The notes: generated by a model from the letters alone, not told the origin. Shown: positions 31,103 through 45,120, counted from the stretch's first letter. The stretch is 64,000 nt of DNA from Atriophallophorus winterbourni (GCA_013407085.1 JACCGJ010010213.1:17744-81743), one strand, 5' to 3'. A program made the numbers and translations.

Positions 31103-34100
31103 TTAGAATGCGAGAGAACCAGACGCACATTCAATACTATTATTAGCCACGCCATTAACCGGGTTCACTCCTCCATCCCTTTTATTGATCCCTTGTGCAG
31201 CGTTGGCAGAACTCTCTGCGGAACCAAGGTTTATGTTTTGAGCTGATGTCTCGTTTGAGAAATTTTCCACTCCCGTTATATTTTGGAAACCAGCAATAGA
31301 ATTGCCAAGTAAGTTGATCGATTCGTTAAAAGCGCTGTATCCGAGAGTAGGAGTAGCACAAGCTAATGATCCGTTCAATGTATGTGTCGGTACCGTGATG
31401 CTTGCACCTGAAGGCAGCACTGGAGATGGAATAGGCGCATAACCTGTGGCAACATTTAACAACTTCTGATACGCAACTGCCGTAGAATACGCATCAGAAC
31501 AACTGACCAAATCTTGACCAACGCTACGGTTTTGCTGCACACTTGGGTTGGCAGTATATCCACCGTTTGTAAGGGTTGCAGAATTCGATGTAGATTGATT
31601 GAAAGCGACTACATTAGAAGTTGGTATAGTAAAATTAGTGTGACCAACGTAAGCGTTTCCATTGATTGCGGCGCCCAAAGGCACGGTGTTCTGACCATAT
31701 GCAGATAGCAAGATCGACAATGCTGCCGGAGATAGCTGGGTGTTACCAGCATTTGCAGCGGCTACTGCTAACGCTTGGTTATTTAAAGCGTTCGAGTAAT
31801 TTAGTAGCATATTCGAATTGTTAACCGGATTTAATGGTATTTGCGTAGGTAAACGCGCCTCATTCGAATGAGTGGAAAGTCCACTGACTGGTGTATTTCC
31901 CGTTTGTATGATGCCATTCAACCCATTTGGTGACCCATTAGCAGCCGCGGCAGCCACTGTAGGTATTCCAATATTTGCCAGGAAGTTTGTAGTAAGTATT
32001 GGGTTGATGAAGCCGGCATTAAGCGGATTATATAAACCAGGATGACCAGCGGTTAGATCCGTCGAAGGAAATCTGAAGAGGAAATGAGACGCTAATTAAT
32101 AGGCGCAGATTTCTCTGATCTGGAAACAAACACGACATAATTGTTTGAGATAACACCAACAAAATCACAGCAAACTATTTGAACACACTAAGCATCTTAC
32201 ATCCATTCATTCGATTGCGTAAAACAGAATATTGGTGGGCAGTGCATAACATCAAGTTGCGTTTTGCACCACCAGAAGCTCAAGAAGAGCTAGCAAAATA
32301 AATAAATTTGAGTGTGCTCAAGTGATCACAAGCAAGGAGCCCGAAGATAATTATTTAAACATTTATCCTTTTCACTGTTACTCATGTTAGTAATCATGAC
32401 TAATATACATCAATAAGGCAGCAATGGCGATTGGTATAGTCAGCAGCTCGTAATGTTGCTATAAAAATGATGAAAGAATGCACATGGAAAATGTTCTCAC
32501 ACTTGGCCTGAATTAGCCATGTGAATTTGATGTACCAAATGTTCGGAAGGTTGGTCGTAAAGCTTTATTTCGCTGAAAACTCTTCATTCTTTCTAGGCTC
32601 ATTATTTTGTTTGGAATTTATGAGCACGAATATCACGAGAGTAAGAAACCGAGTAAAAATGCTGGTTATTTTGTTTGCGGTGCGTCGTTTGTTATAATAG
32701 CAATCGAAACGTAATTATGAAACTAATGATTTACCGATAAGTACCCCAAAGTTTGTGGGCAGAAAATCGAGTGATTTGCGCCATAAATCTCGTACAATAC
32801 ACTGAATGATAAACGTTGTTTAAATTTATTACATTAGGGACTATATTAATTGATGTCTTCCTAGACACTGATCGACGTTTAAAAATATTATTCAAAATCT
32901 TCAAAATAAAAACCCGCATTGAATAACATCATAATGCGGCAAAATCCTCGAAATGTCTAATGGAGAACCACATTAATACAACAACCTGTTCAATCGCATG
33001 TGCCCAAACACATATGCATAAACCATGAACCATGAAAAAAATTTATGTGCATACATTTCCATAGCATCCACCCCACGACCGGTTAAGACATAAGAATGCA
33101 ATAATACATGTTTCAAGTACACCAGATAACTTTAGATTAAGACTGTATGATCATTTAAGAGATCGTTTAATTGCTGGTATCAATGAACCTGATTTATATC
33201 GCCAGTTATTGATGTTGAAGAATCCAACCCAGGAATAGAACTGAGAATTAACCACATTTTACATTTAAAACAAAATTCAGATTTAGTAATGTATCACGTG
33301 TATGCAGTTGGTGCACAAAGCACACAAATCAAAGAGCGTTTTGAAACAAAAGAAATGTAAAATGAAAGCAGTGCTTCCCCATATTCGTCGCCTTAAAGGA
33401 ATGGCACACAAAGGAAAACAAATTGTTTTCAATCTTAACGATCAAACTTCTGGTCAGAATCGTTAATATTAGGACCGACAAATTATCCGTTAAAGCATCA
33501 ATCATAATAACAAAGACCAACAGAACCGTCAACACTGATTGCTTTATTGAAATACCTTGAGTCAATATTGCAATGAATGTTAAAAATCCCAGTTGATCTT
33601 TACCATATACATATTGTATCTCGTAATATCTCAGCTTTGTGTTGTAAGAAGTAAGAGCAACCGAATTACTGTTTAAATTTGAAGCAATAGAGTGATTATT
33701 CACGCAATGTCACCGAAAATGGAGAACTGAACTTGTGGTAGTGTGTATGAAATCACAAATCTGGAAGCAGATAAAATGCAGAACAGTCACCGACTGCAGT
33801 TTGTAGTAGAACAATAGGTGATCCTTGTTTTCACGTTTGCAACAGCATGTATAAAATCACAATCATGGATATAGGCCAAGCGCGGCACAGTCGTCAACCG
33901 CACGTAGGCTAAGATTATACAAGCTTAGAGAGTGGTTACGAAGTGACTGGTCACCATCCTTGATAAAGTGGTTCATATCTGAGAGGACAACTCTTGGGAA
34001 GATTAAAACATGTTTGCGATCAAAAGCTAAAACGCAAATAAGCAATCATCTGACAAAATATACGATAAATGTGCTTAACTGATTGTTAGCCGTTGTGTGG

Positions 34101-34667
34101 AAAGCCACATTGTAATTGACATTATAATAAATGAATGTCGTTGATTTCAGAATCAGAAAAAATATTCAGAATGTAAAATCGTTTGAATAAGGTAAACGCG
34201 GCCGATTCCAAAATAAAAGAGCACCAAAATTCCTCGAAAGGCATTTGATTGATCCTATTTTTCATTGACGAAACAGCCTATAACATCATCGGTAAATTAA
34301 TTTCAACTGGGACCCCACTAACTGAACAACAATTAGATTTAATTTTGTCACTTCGTAGGTGACTCAATGAATATCACAAATATGCGAAACAGAGAAAACC
34401 TCAAACTGTACCACAAAATTAAAAAATAGCAAACATTTATGATACAACTAAGTGATTACGAACACACGTATGTTGATTAAACAAGCCACATATTTTTCCA
34501 CAGCAAGCAAAATAATGGCAACAATTCCCATCGCTAAAGGTGTTTGTGAGTTCTTCAATTTAGCCAAAAGTCTTATTGCGCATTGTTTGAGCAGGTAAGA
34601 AGAGAATACATTGTTAAAGCATAAACTCATTAGGTTTCAATATCTTACCATATATTATATATATATA

Positions 34668-34706
<39 letters not shown>

Positions 34707-37700
34707 TAAGATATTGAAAACTAATGAGTGTGTCAAGAAGCAAGGAGTAAGTGTAAAAATGTGATCAGCATGACAGGTCGGTCATTTAGATTCATCTTGA
34801 CCATAGGAACAGGAATTTTATGGTCTCAAAGTTTAGTTCAATGAAAATAAAGTTACTGTTTCTACCTGATGAATGCGCAGTCTTTAACCGGCAGTGAGGT
34901 TAAGCGCAGGGTATGTGAGCAACGCTACGTAATATATTAACTGCAATTCGTTTTCGAAAACAGTGAGCCAACTTTCGTGAGACGATGGATCGTGAGATTA
35001 TGGCTTTATTTGATGTGATGCGTCTACATAAGATAAATATGGCGTAAATTTTAAAGTTGAATCTAATTGACCTTCAACCATATCTTCCTCAAATACTTAG
35101 TTTTTGAAGAAGTGATTTCTTTCACATTTTGAATGACTGATAAATCACTACCTAAACCCCGTAGTTTACGTGTGTGATAAAAATACTCACACAATCAAAA
35201 TTGCTCCAGGAGATGACTATTAAATTTGGAAATATTTGCGTTTGTTAATGCTCACATTCCGAACGCTCACTTACAAAGTACTGGTTAATGCAATCCTTTC
35301 AACGAATCACCGGTTTGAATAAATGATTCACCGAGTAATTCTTCGTAAAGTGGGGAAAAATTGTGAATGACAAATATGCTGGTGTTACTCACATCCTCGG
35401 CACTTCTGTTGCTAATTTTGCGGCTTAATGAGACTGAGTTTTAAATGCTCTGTAAGCCAAACGCTGTCAATGCGGTGGGGAAGTGGGGGTTTATTTATGC
35501 CAATGTACGGAGATCAGGCTGACGTCATACCAAAAGTGCCGTTCGGGAGAGTACTGCGTGCGGATTTGGTAGAAATAAATGTTACTCTTGTGTCGGATAG
35601 TATAGTCATGTGAGACGATGAATTGTTTTAAATCATCGTGCTCTGGTGATGTATACCGATAGTCGACATTGATCAAAGGTGATCAACAGCAAAATCATCG
35701 CCGAAACCACAACAGCCGCAGTAAAATGTGTGACCAGTAGATGCTTACATCAGCATCAAATTAAGACGAATGCTGATGTAATACTTTAACGAATCATCGT
35801 ATGATGTGTGATTTGGAAGATATTGGTTTCAAAACATAAATAGTTGATAAGATGTAAATCTAGGTAGCATTTACTTAATTAAGTAGCACTGCACGCGACT
35901 CACAGCACAAAAAACACCACAAAGGAAAGCTAAATACTCAATGCAAACTGTACAAGACGTGAAATCCGCCGTACCTTGTCACACGATCTCACTTGACTCG
36001 AAAACCTTCGATACAATGGCTTCAAAATTGTGAATTGAATTAAAAATGAAAACGCTGATGCGCTTCATCGAATTACCATGCATCAGTTAATCGTAAAACA
36101 GCTTGTTATGAAAGGAATCTATTAATAATACGCTACTCTTATTTATAGGATACCATAAAAGGTTAATTCCTATTTTTCGCAGGTGTGTAATGCACGTAGT
36201 GATTTTGTAACCCTTTTTTCAATATATTTCACTGCTTTTCTCAGTATTATACCCGGTGTTTTGTGTACTCTTTCTGATCTTACACTCTGAGGTTTTATAT
36301 TTTGCTTAAATTAGGTCCCATGCTGTTTAAATTAGACACTGACAAGTGTGGATAACCCACTAATTTGGCGAATGGTCACTGTTTACAAAAGGAATATTAT
36401 TTAATTTGTGTTGGTGTCCAACTAATACGTTTATGTGCTTAAAATCTTTAATGTGGATTGAAATGAAGAAAAAACGTGTCTAAGCAATATCTTAGTTTGA
36501 TACAGTCAGTTGTAGTCGCCTACGCTGCTAATGTTGCTCACGTGTCACTTTTTCAATCATTCTGTGTGTGCTTGTTCGTACCGGTGTTTACCGGATGCTT
36601 TCATAGATTAACAGAACAATGGCTGTCTTCTTGCTGTTGTAGTTGAGTGTTCAATAATTGTGTTCAATAAGAATTCCAATTTCAAATGAACATGTTCAAT
36701 AGGTTGTCATACATAAAGTGCTTTGCGACATGCGGACAAGAGTGAGCACGAGATAACGGATGAATCGATGAACTCATCCAGCAAGCCTAGCTACCAAAAT
36801 TGTGGTAAGATACAGCTAAAAATGCAATTCACAATAATTGAGTATGTATGTAAGAAATACGAATAAACATAGCATAACGACATGAACATCGGAATAACGA
36901 TTTGAACTAGTTTCACAGTTGTATATCGCAATTAGTATTAAGTGGATGAATAGAATTTCGCAAGCCAATTGTCGCATTTTGGTAAATCATCAGTAGCATG
37001 CCGAGTAAAATGCACGATCAAGAGCTGGAAGATTACATTTTAAATCCAAATTTTCTCAAGAAGTGACAACAGACGGGATTGCCCTTTTACCGGAGCTTTC
37101 AAGTCTCGTGGAACGTAAAATCCCAGTGGTAGGGCAAGGTATTCATTCTACCCAATATGCTCATCGATATGTGACTTCAGCAAGTCGAATCCTGTCTTGT
37201 CGGTCTAGTTTTCTCTCATTGGCGCGGAATTGATTTACATATCGAAAGAACGGGGGTTGTGTTCTGGCATTTTGAATACATGTACACCATGAATGAAGCT
37301 CACTACACGATTAAAAAACAGTATGTTACAACTTTATCTGGGTTGTGGTGGCCGCGAGTGCGTAGATAGAGAAACTTTTGACAACATAGTGATTAGTTTC
37401 ATTTATAATTAATCATAATGTAGAGCATTTCAAAAATGTCCGTTGTCACACGGTTTGCTTTCATATATGTAACAGCTAATGAAGGAAATACGGAAACGTC
37501 AAAAAATTAATTGACAATAAAGCAAGCAAGTTCAAGAACCCGTCTATTGTGAGATGGTTATCGATCGCCCACTTAACCCCTTCTTCTTTCAGTCTGTCTG
37601 ATCGTGGAGGGGCATTTGTAAACATCCATCGAAATAATACTGTCGTTTACCAAAGGCTAAATAGTGCTCAGATGTTTTGCAAGGGCTGATCGTGTGGTCC

Positions 37701-40700
37701 CGAAATGCTGCTTTATCAACAATATGAATCCAGAGTAGAAGAATAATAAAAATTGTTGAACTCAGATCAAACAAAGAAAAGGAAATTTTCAGGAATTTCC
37801 AGTTTCAATCATAAAGATGAATAAGACGGACACGATCTTATATATCACTGCTATGTTGTTATTTGTTTAAATAATACTGATAAAAGAAATAGGTTTACCA
37901 TTTCGGAAGTATGACCAAATTAATGAGTAATGCGTGTGAACTTACCCATGTTGCAAGGGAAAATAGGTTGGCATCAATGGTGTGGCTAAAATTGGAATGA
38001 GAAAAAATTTAAAAGATATACTTCTTACAAAGAACCACGATGTTCAAATACAGAAACACAAAGTGATTCTTGGCCAAGTACTGAGGGCGCTCACAAACGA
38101 CTGATATATTTTGGTGTGTAAAGGATGGCGATGTGAGCACCAAAATATAGAGAAAAATTTTCATTAAATGTACAATTGAAAGGAGACTAATCACTTAGTA
38201 TTTCAAGTGAATACTGAACCATCTACATGCATCCAACAAAATCCGTGAAACGGAGAGTCGCTTGTAAAACTTTAGAACACAAAACGCATACCTATTAGAA
38301 GTGTTTGTTTTGGCCACAACATTCATTCAGTCTGGGTGTCACCTTTCTTTGTGTGACAAGGAGATTTCACGGTCAAATGAGCTCACCATTTCGGTTAGGT
38401 GCGATTAATTAAGGTCATTTCCATGTGACTAATAGTCACATCGGCGATTTAGTTGTGTAGCGTCTGCCACTGAACTGATTAAAGGTTGTTGTCAGATGCT
38501 GGTAAGCAAATAATAAGCCTTATCCGTCTTAAAAATTTATTAACAATGAAAGAGAGATGAACAAATATGATGGTTCAACATATGAGGCTGGAATACAGGA
38601 AAGTAACCAAAATTCTGCTTAAGAGTACCCATGAATAATTCTTTGTTGTGATCAAATGGAAAGCCAGTTGTTTGTGTGAAGTATGGAGTCTCAAATATTT
38701 TTTACGTTGTCTTACGCCCGCTGTATTAAATTACATTTTCACGAAAAAAATCGAAATATCCCTTGAACATTAGTTCAAGGGATGTATGAGCCTGGGTAGC
38801 TCTCTAAATACTCATTACAAACCTGGTCAAACATGCGCGCTATGCAAATTAATCCGCATACCAAGGCGTGGCAGAATTAAAACTGGCTTACACCACGTGA
38901 GTAAATGCTATTTGCACGTCGAATTACACAAGTTTATGAGATCGTTCACTATAACACGAACTAAGAAACACGTCTAAGACTCGGTTGCGACAAATATAGT
39001 GAAAAATAAAACGAACAGTTACTTATGCAATCTGACAAATTGTGATAACTCATCAATGTTTAAAACATGAATCATCTTGCCAGACTCATTGTGACGTAGA
39101 TAATGAATCGATCTTTGTACCGTTGCTCTGCTCGTGTTCATGTCATTAATATTTATGCACTCAAAGTTGAAAACATCGATTAAGATTCAAGTGAGTGCAC
39201 TGATTCATAGACATCAAGGGTATGAGCGAATGAGCGTTGTGATCAGGTGCAAGCAGGAAAAACTTTGCAAACGTAAATGGAATACGCTCTTCACCAAGTA
39301 GAGTTGTTTGGTACTAAAATTTGACTTATGAAAGATATTAATGTAAATACCTATAAGCTTAGGGTGAATGGTTACAAGTGGTCCAGGTATGTAGCACGCT
39401 ATATGGGGTAACAAGCCATCAACCATCTGCATGGTTGCCGGTATCCTAAATAGAAATTGGTTAGTGTTTCTTAACAACAGAGATAGACATAAAATATTAT
39501 AGCATCAAATTTAGCATTTCCATTGCAGAATGACAAGATGTAATTGATACGATAATCAATAGTGACAGTGATTGTTTTCACCTTGATTAAACATCTGAAA
39601 CTCTACTGTTCGTGAAATAGAATTGCCTTTAAATACTGATTGATTTCAGTACAAACAAAAATACATGAGAAAGAATATAATATACGATTTCGAGCCTGTA
39701 GCTTATACAACATGCTCTAAGATACATTATCTCCCGTGGGTCAGCAGCAGAGTATGATATAAGATAGTTGTTTTCCAAGTTAGTGGTGAAGTGGGCGATA
39801 CTGATTGTTGCTTCGTTGTGTGGTATATTCAAAATATGATACTAATAGGTGAATATTCTAAGAGAAAATCTTAATACCAACGCAAGCTACATTGTGCGAT
39901 ATTGAAACAATCAGAAATTGCCATGCCATTTGAAAGCCAACATGTCCATGTAAGAATTCCGTGTCCGGGTTGAGTGTAGATAATTATGGGCACGGGTACA
40001 GATGTGAATTAGTTCCATAAATAATACTGTTTTCCTTAAGTTCAAATTCACGTTTTAAAAGCCCTCGATAACGCTATCAGAATTTCACCTCAACGTTGGT
40101 TGGAATCTATGCGGTCAGCACTGTGAGTAATAAATTGGATTCAAAATTTTATTGATGCCAAGTTCAGGACTAATAGGCTTATCATTTACAGAGAGACAGT
40201 CCGACAAGGGACCCAGGATTTAAGTGCCCACTAATGGGACGATAATTTTGAGTCAACTAACCGATTGTCCATTTAATAGTACGTTGTCAGATGGCGTTGA
40301 AATTTTTTTAAAAATAAAACTCAATTGAAATTTTGAAATTTAGATCCCCGAAAAGATAAGTTTTAAGCCACCACATGGTTGTTCACACAAAAACATAGCA
40401 TTCTAAAACTTACCGCCAGGCATCATGCGCGGTTTTGCTCCTAAAACAGCCAAGTTCACGTTTGCTTTGCGTCCATCAATACATGGATTGGGGTCCCGAA
40501 TGGCAAGCAATGTATCTTCACTCCGAGCCATTGTGACCTGTGCAACACAAAATACAAATTGTCGATGGTAATGCATTTGAAGAAAAGATAAAAATGATGG
40601 CCACTAATTGGCGAAATTTCTAACGGGAAATATTCGTAGTTGCACTTTTTCCCTCGCGCCTTTTAGTAGTTATTTAGCTTGTGCCTGGTGCCTATTCTGC

Positions 40701-43700
40701 TTATTCCTGAAATACAATCAACATCTGAGCAAATTTGATAAAATATATTTATTGGCTCATTTGTCTGTGTGAGTTCTTTTCGAAAGCGCCAAAGTACAAT
40801 TATTTCAGCGAATTTACCATTGAATTATCGGTAATTTCAAAGGCAACTCGTTAACATGTAGGAATGAATTGCATGGCATTAGCTGCGACAGCGTGATCGA
40901 AATTTCAACCTCAATGGGGAGTGGATGTGAGTAACGAATTTGTGTTCTTATCTAGCACAAATATCATTGACTATAGATGTGTTGGATTTAAGTAATGCCA
41001 AGCTTCAAATAAAAACGTGTCATTGTGTCTAAAACCCTACATTGTTGAAGATACCAGGGACGCGAGTGGGAATAATAAAGAGATAATAACAGTGTAATCT
41101 CAAGGTCTAGGTTGCTGTTCGTTATTGTTGGAAGTAATGTAGTATTGTCGCAGGTAAATGATAAAATGATTGCAAAAGCACACATATATCTATCTATTGG
41201 TATACTAAGAAGTCTTCATATAGTTCGGCTGAAAACCAACTGTCGCGTATTTTCGTTGAATACGGTTTCAAAGCCACTAAAACAAACTGTTGTCCCCAAA
41301 TGCTAAGAGTAATTGTGAGGATATGAGCAGTATAGTACGTCTTTCATTGTTAATTCATTTCTTCATGTAGCTCAGTTAAGCAACAATCGTCAAACTTGTC
41401 GTTGAATTTCGCAAACGTTTGCTAGAAATATTAAAATATAGTGCGTTTCTCAGTTAGCTTAACGGACAATATTCATGCATATACTGTATTTTTGTAAATT
41501 CAATGAAATTTAGTTTAAAACACATGGAGAGTGTTCGGAGAGTCACCACATGCAGTGTGCACAAACTTTCAAGTGACGAGGCACCACAGGTCACGAACGC
41601 GAAATACGTCGGTCAAAGCGGTTAAGCACTACCTAAACCACTCAACCGATGATGTTCGCTAAGACATGTTCGGACACGTTTATATCGGTTCATCAAAACG
41701 GTCAAAACGAAACACAGATACTAAAAGATATAGAAGCGAAATTTATATTGTTGCTAAGTGATCAACGAACCAAATTTTTCAAGCGGAATTTTAACGACGC
41801 TGGCCAACTTTGACAAATGTGATGTTCGTTAGGTTGAGCCAAAGACCAGAGATAACAAAAATTAGTATATATATAAACGAAAAACGTTGACATGATGAAG
41901 ATTAGCAAATGTTACATCTGCTTTGAATACACAATGTGAGAAATCGTCCTAAACATAATCTTTTGCAGATATAAAATTGCTGAAGTAAACGGAGCTATCG
42001 ACTATTTCTAAGTTGGCAAAACTGGAAGTGAGGTTTGGGAGAAATACAGCGGTGTTATATGTAATTTTTACTTGTTGGTTGTAAAACGCATGCTATACCT
42101 TTAAGCATCAAGAAGACCCAGCAGTTGTTTCGCTACATACGGGTCATCTTCCAAAAAGGCAGTCATCCACATAATCTCAAGATCGGTAGCCCATACATCT
42201 GGTAGAATCTCAACTGCATCAGCAAGTAGATCAACGCCTTTCTTCTGATATGGTTGAAATTATATGGTAAGAATGAGAAAAGCAATCCTGCAGCAACTTA
42301 GAGAGACACGAAACGCAAGTGAAAATCCTCTGTTCAAGCTTACACACGCGGTGTAATGGCACTGATGGCACTTTCAAGCAGCCATAGTTGATCATTCTCA
42401 AGTGCAGTTTCAGTCGCTATTGGACCGCTTTTCGTCTGCATTCTACGACTTTGGGCTGATAATCCGCATGAACAATAACGAAGATCATAATTATGAAATG
42501 TATCGCCTCATCACTGTTGAAAACTGTCAGCTTGAACAGGTACATCATTTCACATATATTGGTTCAACTATTCCGGATAACCTCTAATTAAACACTCTGG
42601 GTCAACGCAAGCTGACTATGAAGACAAAAATAAGACAGTGATACAGTAAATGCGTGCTAAACGTTTTACCGTACGGCAGTAAAACTTGGAACTTCCACGC
42701 AAGAGACGAATTAAGGCTAAATACTTTCCATTTTCTAAGCATCCTTCTTAGCTTGAACACATCGCGGATGGAAAAATTAGCAAATACAGAAGTAATTCTA
42801 AAGCTGGTTTACTACGTCAGCACCACCAATGGTGACTGAGGTGAATGAAAAATGGTCCTATTCCAAACGATCTACTCTATAGAGAGTTCAAATCAGCAAG
42901 TCGACATTTGAGCGGGCCAAACTTGTTACAAAACGTTTGCAAAAGAGATAAGAAATCTCTTGCCATTGTCTTTACGAGTTGGTATGAAAGCACAAGCCTG
43001 ATCCAGGAAAAGTGCCGCACTGCATGTGAGCTAAGATACTGTCAGGTTGCCCGGGCCTAGACAGATGAGGGGGGAATAGAAATAGAAAGAAGTTGCTCTT
43101 TGAAATGGAATTAAATAATTGTAGCTCAGGTATTGGATGTTTATTTTTGGGTGTTTACTCTTAACCGATTGCTTTGGCCGCATTGTTTGAAAGTGTCATC
43201 TTCAAGATGCTCTCGGTGTTGAACGCATATCATACCGACAGTGCACAAATGCCGCCGATCAGTCGATCACTAGCCATTGCTGTGAGCGCTCCAAAAGAGA
43301 CGGTTCCTCTCGAGATGTTTAGTTGTTTAAATCTCTGTGGTGCATGAAATCGTCATGGTCACATCATGTACCTTAATGGTCAACATCGACAAAGCTGGCT
43401 AATAAAATTAGGTTTGTCAATAAATTTTTGGTAAAACTTTCGTATACACGATCGACGAAAACAAGTCAACCTACGGAATCGGATATCAATTCCGAACCCA
43501 CTTCACCCTCAACGGGTGAGATAAGTGAATTCGTAAGCAGGAAAATTGTTAAAGATGCAAACCTGAAATAATCATTTACGCTGAGTGCCGTTTCACGTAA
43601 TAGTCAGAACGCTGTCCATAAATCAGTGGTGGAATAAGAACTAGCGATGACCCGAAACAAACTTTTCAACACCAAAACAAACGTGCTCGAGTAAAAAAAC

Positions 43701-44833
43701 GTGCTCAATCGATCGTAGTCACATTGTATCAAGTGCCACATTAAGCAACCAATCAAAGATAATGTGGTATCGATTGATATGACGATACTGAATTCGCGAG
43801 CGAAAACATAAATAACAAATATACAATATACTGGTCAACGTATTGACTACTTTATTTCAGCAACTAAATTGGTTGATGAGCGATAGGTAAATCTTAACAT
43901 TTTGACATTATTTGATGCGTCAAAGGAAAAAGGGGTTAATAAAAATAACCTCTATTCTCGAAGAAAAGAGTGGAAATAGAATGAGTTGCATCTAAAATAA
44001 TTAAATAATTGCCCGAGAGTATCCTAGTATTTTTCTGGCACATTGAATCCATATGGCAACAGTCTGATTGTATAATCAACCGTACGCTCAGTGTACACAG
44101 GTTTAAGTCAGCTTAGATTTTGCGATGCACCAAATCGAAATCTTCAAGCGCGTATGGTATCCCATTCATAATGGCAAACAACCCACGTGTACTGAAATGC
44201 CAGCAAATTATCTAAGTATGGACGAACGCTGCACACAGTGAAATTATAATGTGGTTTCAAGTAACCTGTTGTAATGAAGCATAAATTTGTCGGAACATGA
44301 ATACCGAACAACCGTACGCCGCAGCCACATATTGTTACATACGTTTGTTAAATGAATTCAATACACGCTTTCATAATGAAAAAAGGTTGGATTGTGTAAC
44401 GAAAAATTTATAGGTACGACAATGGTTCTGCAATAATTTTCGTTTGCTAAATTTTACCACTTGTATATATCGGTAGTTGGTCCGACAAACAAGCCTAGTT
44501 TCCTACAATGAACTGTAAAATGTGACGAATTGAAGAGCGTAAGACATAGATGTGTTTCGCGTTATTAACTTATATTCGAGGAATCGATTTTCTAAATTCA
44601 CAAGAATGCATTGCTAAGAATTGAGTCACAATAAACATCAAAGGACAGATAACAAAACTTACAAAGCCATAGCCTCTACTTTTTCCAGTCTGTCTGTCCG
44701 TGATAACAACCGCTTCTTCTATCGGTCCAAATTGTTCGAAAAATCGCCGCAAACTGTCATCGGTTGTGTGGTATGGCAAACCACCGACGAATATCTTGGT
44801 CAAAGTTGTATCTTTCTGCAGATGACTAGCCAT
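31103..44833 (-). CDS. RBM24/RBM38-like RNA-binding protein
   Basis: Single-RRM protein whose relatives bind GU-rich mRNA and control splicing and stability. Exons seen: 44663-44833, 40414-40537, 39351-39445, 37946-37985 (40 nt), 31103-32072, all GT..AG. Exon 1 reads [36 protein letters not shown] and [16 protein letters not shown]2 is KIFVGGLP and RNP1 KSRGYGF|V, split by intron 1. Exon 2 gives [20 protein letters not shown], diagnostic for the RBM24/38 group. Exons 3 and 4 give [20 protein letters not shown].. and [13 protein letters not shown]. Exon 5 is 322 residues rich in Asn, Ala, Ser and Thr, probably disordered, with a stop at 31103. Phases join for exons 3-4-5 but not for exons 2-3, so a short exon between 39446 and 40413 was missed. 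Confidence 0.92.
33130..33238 (+). pseudogene. LTR-retrotransposon gag relic (tentative)
   Basis: A 36-codon stretch reading [20 protein letters not shown] and [13 protein letters not shown], then a stop. The [12 protein letters not shown] pattern is characteristic of gag proteins of Gypsy-type elements. Nothing else of the element is preserved nearby. Confidence 0.5.
34626..34728. repeat. (TA)n core flanked by a 24-bp inverted repeat
   Basis: ACTCATTAGGTTTCAATATC.. on the left is the reverse complement of ..GATATTGAAAACTAATGAGT on the right, with about one mismatch in 24 bp. The loop is about 50 bp of TA. It can extrude a long hairpin. Confidence 0.8.
34855..34930 (+). ncRNA. Decayed hammerhead unit, family A
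   Basis: TTTCTACCTGATGA, then ATGCGCAGTCT, TTAACCGGCAGTG and GTATGTGAGCAACGC. CTGATGA, CCGG and the downstream GTGAGCAAC word remain; the GAAA core is lost. Confidence 0.55.
37986..39350. other. Intron of the RBM24-like gene
   Basis: Between exon 3 and the 40-nt exon 4. It holds a truncated family A unit at about 38020-38160 and no other recognisable element. Confidence 0.7.
38020..38160. repeat. Truncated family A unit without hammerhead core
   Basis: A minus-oriented half (CTTACAAAGAACCACGATGTTC, CACAAAGTGATTCTTGGCCAAG) is followed by a plus-oriented GGTGTGTAAAGGATGGCGATG. The hammerhead lying between these blocks in other copies is deleted or scrambled. Confidence 0.65.
39446..40413. other. 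Intron of the RBM24-like gene, likely hiding a short exon
   Basis: Exon 2 ends with one base of a codon, while exon 3 needs two bases before it. A short exon that shifts phase should therefore lie here; I could not identify it by eye. Confidence 0.5.
40538..44662. other. First intron of the RBM24-like gene
   Basis: 4.1 kb splitting RNP1 of the RRM. Apart from the RTE relic at 42390-43070 and short GTGAGTAAC-type family A scraps near 40920, nothing is recognisable. Confidence 0.7.
42390..43070 (+). pseudogene. RTE relic, 3' part, fused to repeat R1
   Basis: Reads [69 protein letters not shown] and [12 protein letters not shown], aligned with RTE-1 residues about 810-1030 but with many stops. 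From about 42990 it continues into the R1 sequence (GCCTGATCCAGGAAAAGTGC, GATACTGTCAGGTTGCCCGG) instead of the RTE-1 tail, so it comes from a different RTE subfamily. It lies antisense in the first intron of the RBM24-like gene. Confidence 0.8.
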
Positions 44834-45120
44834 GAGCGGTAAATAATGTGCAGTAAAGCAGAACACGCACTCACAAACTGAAATGCCTCGTTGCCATTGC
44901 TGCGGTCATTGATATAGCGTGACATTTCAAAACTGTCATTTTTCCACCAATCAAAACGCAGCGTTCGCTCATCACGCCGCCCACTGCAAACCACCCGAAC
45001 AAGCGCGACCATGAGCTATTACGTTCGACACATTTGATTGGTCGATATTTAGCGAATCATTTCTCTGCATTGTTTCCACGCGGTTGGGATAGGGAGTGAT
45101 GCGGGTTACAATCTTTGCTG
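44834..45120 (-). promoter_or_regulatory. Candidate promoter region of the RBM24-like gene
   Basis: Upstream of the start codon at 44831-44833. It is locally GC-richer (44940-45015) with CCAAT boxes on both strands (ATTGG at about 45036 read on minus; CCAAT near 44947 on plus). No TATA box is obvious at a useful distance. Weak evidence. Confidence 0.3.

Larger units (their letters stand above)
32073..37945. other. Last intron of the RBM24-like gene
   Basis: 5.9 kb between the 40-nt exon and the final exon. It contains a small gag relic (33130-33238), a TA-centred palindrome (34626-34728) and a decayed hammerhead unit (34855-34930), listed separately. Otherwise I see no coding or repeat structure that I can name. 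Confidence 0.75.

Noticed and set aside
31103..31957. A separate 284-residue protein starting at 31957
   Set aside because: The codon at 31957 is GTG, the frame continues upstream to a splice acceptor at 32073, and it is the last exon of the RBM24-like gene.
34230..34400. Possible continuation of the gag relic
   Set aside because: A short readable stretch ([20 protein letters not shown]) was seen but lacks diagnostic residues, and its strand order with 33130 is unproven.
37000..37380. Possible Gypsy integrase relic
   Set aside because: One [15 protein letters not shown] patch is not enough; the surrounding frame does not support it.
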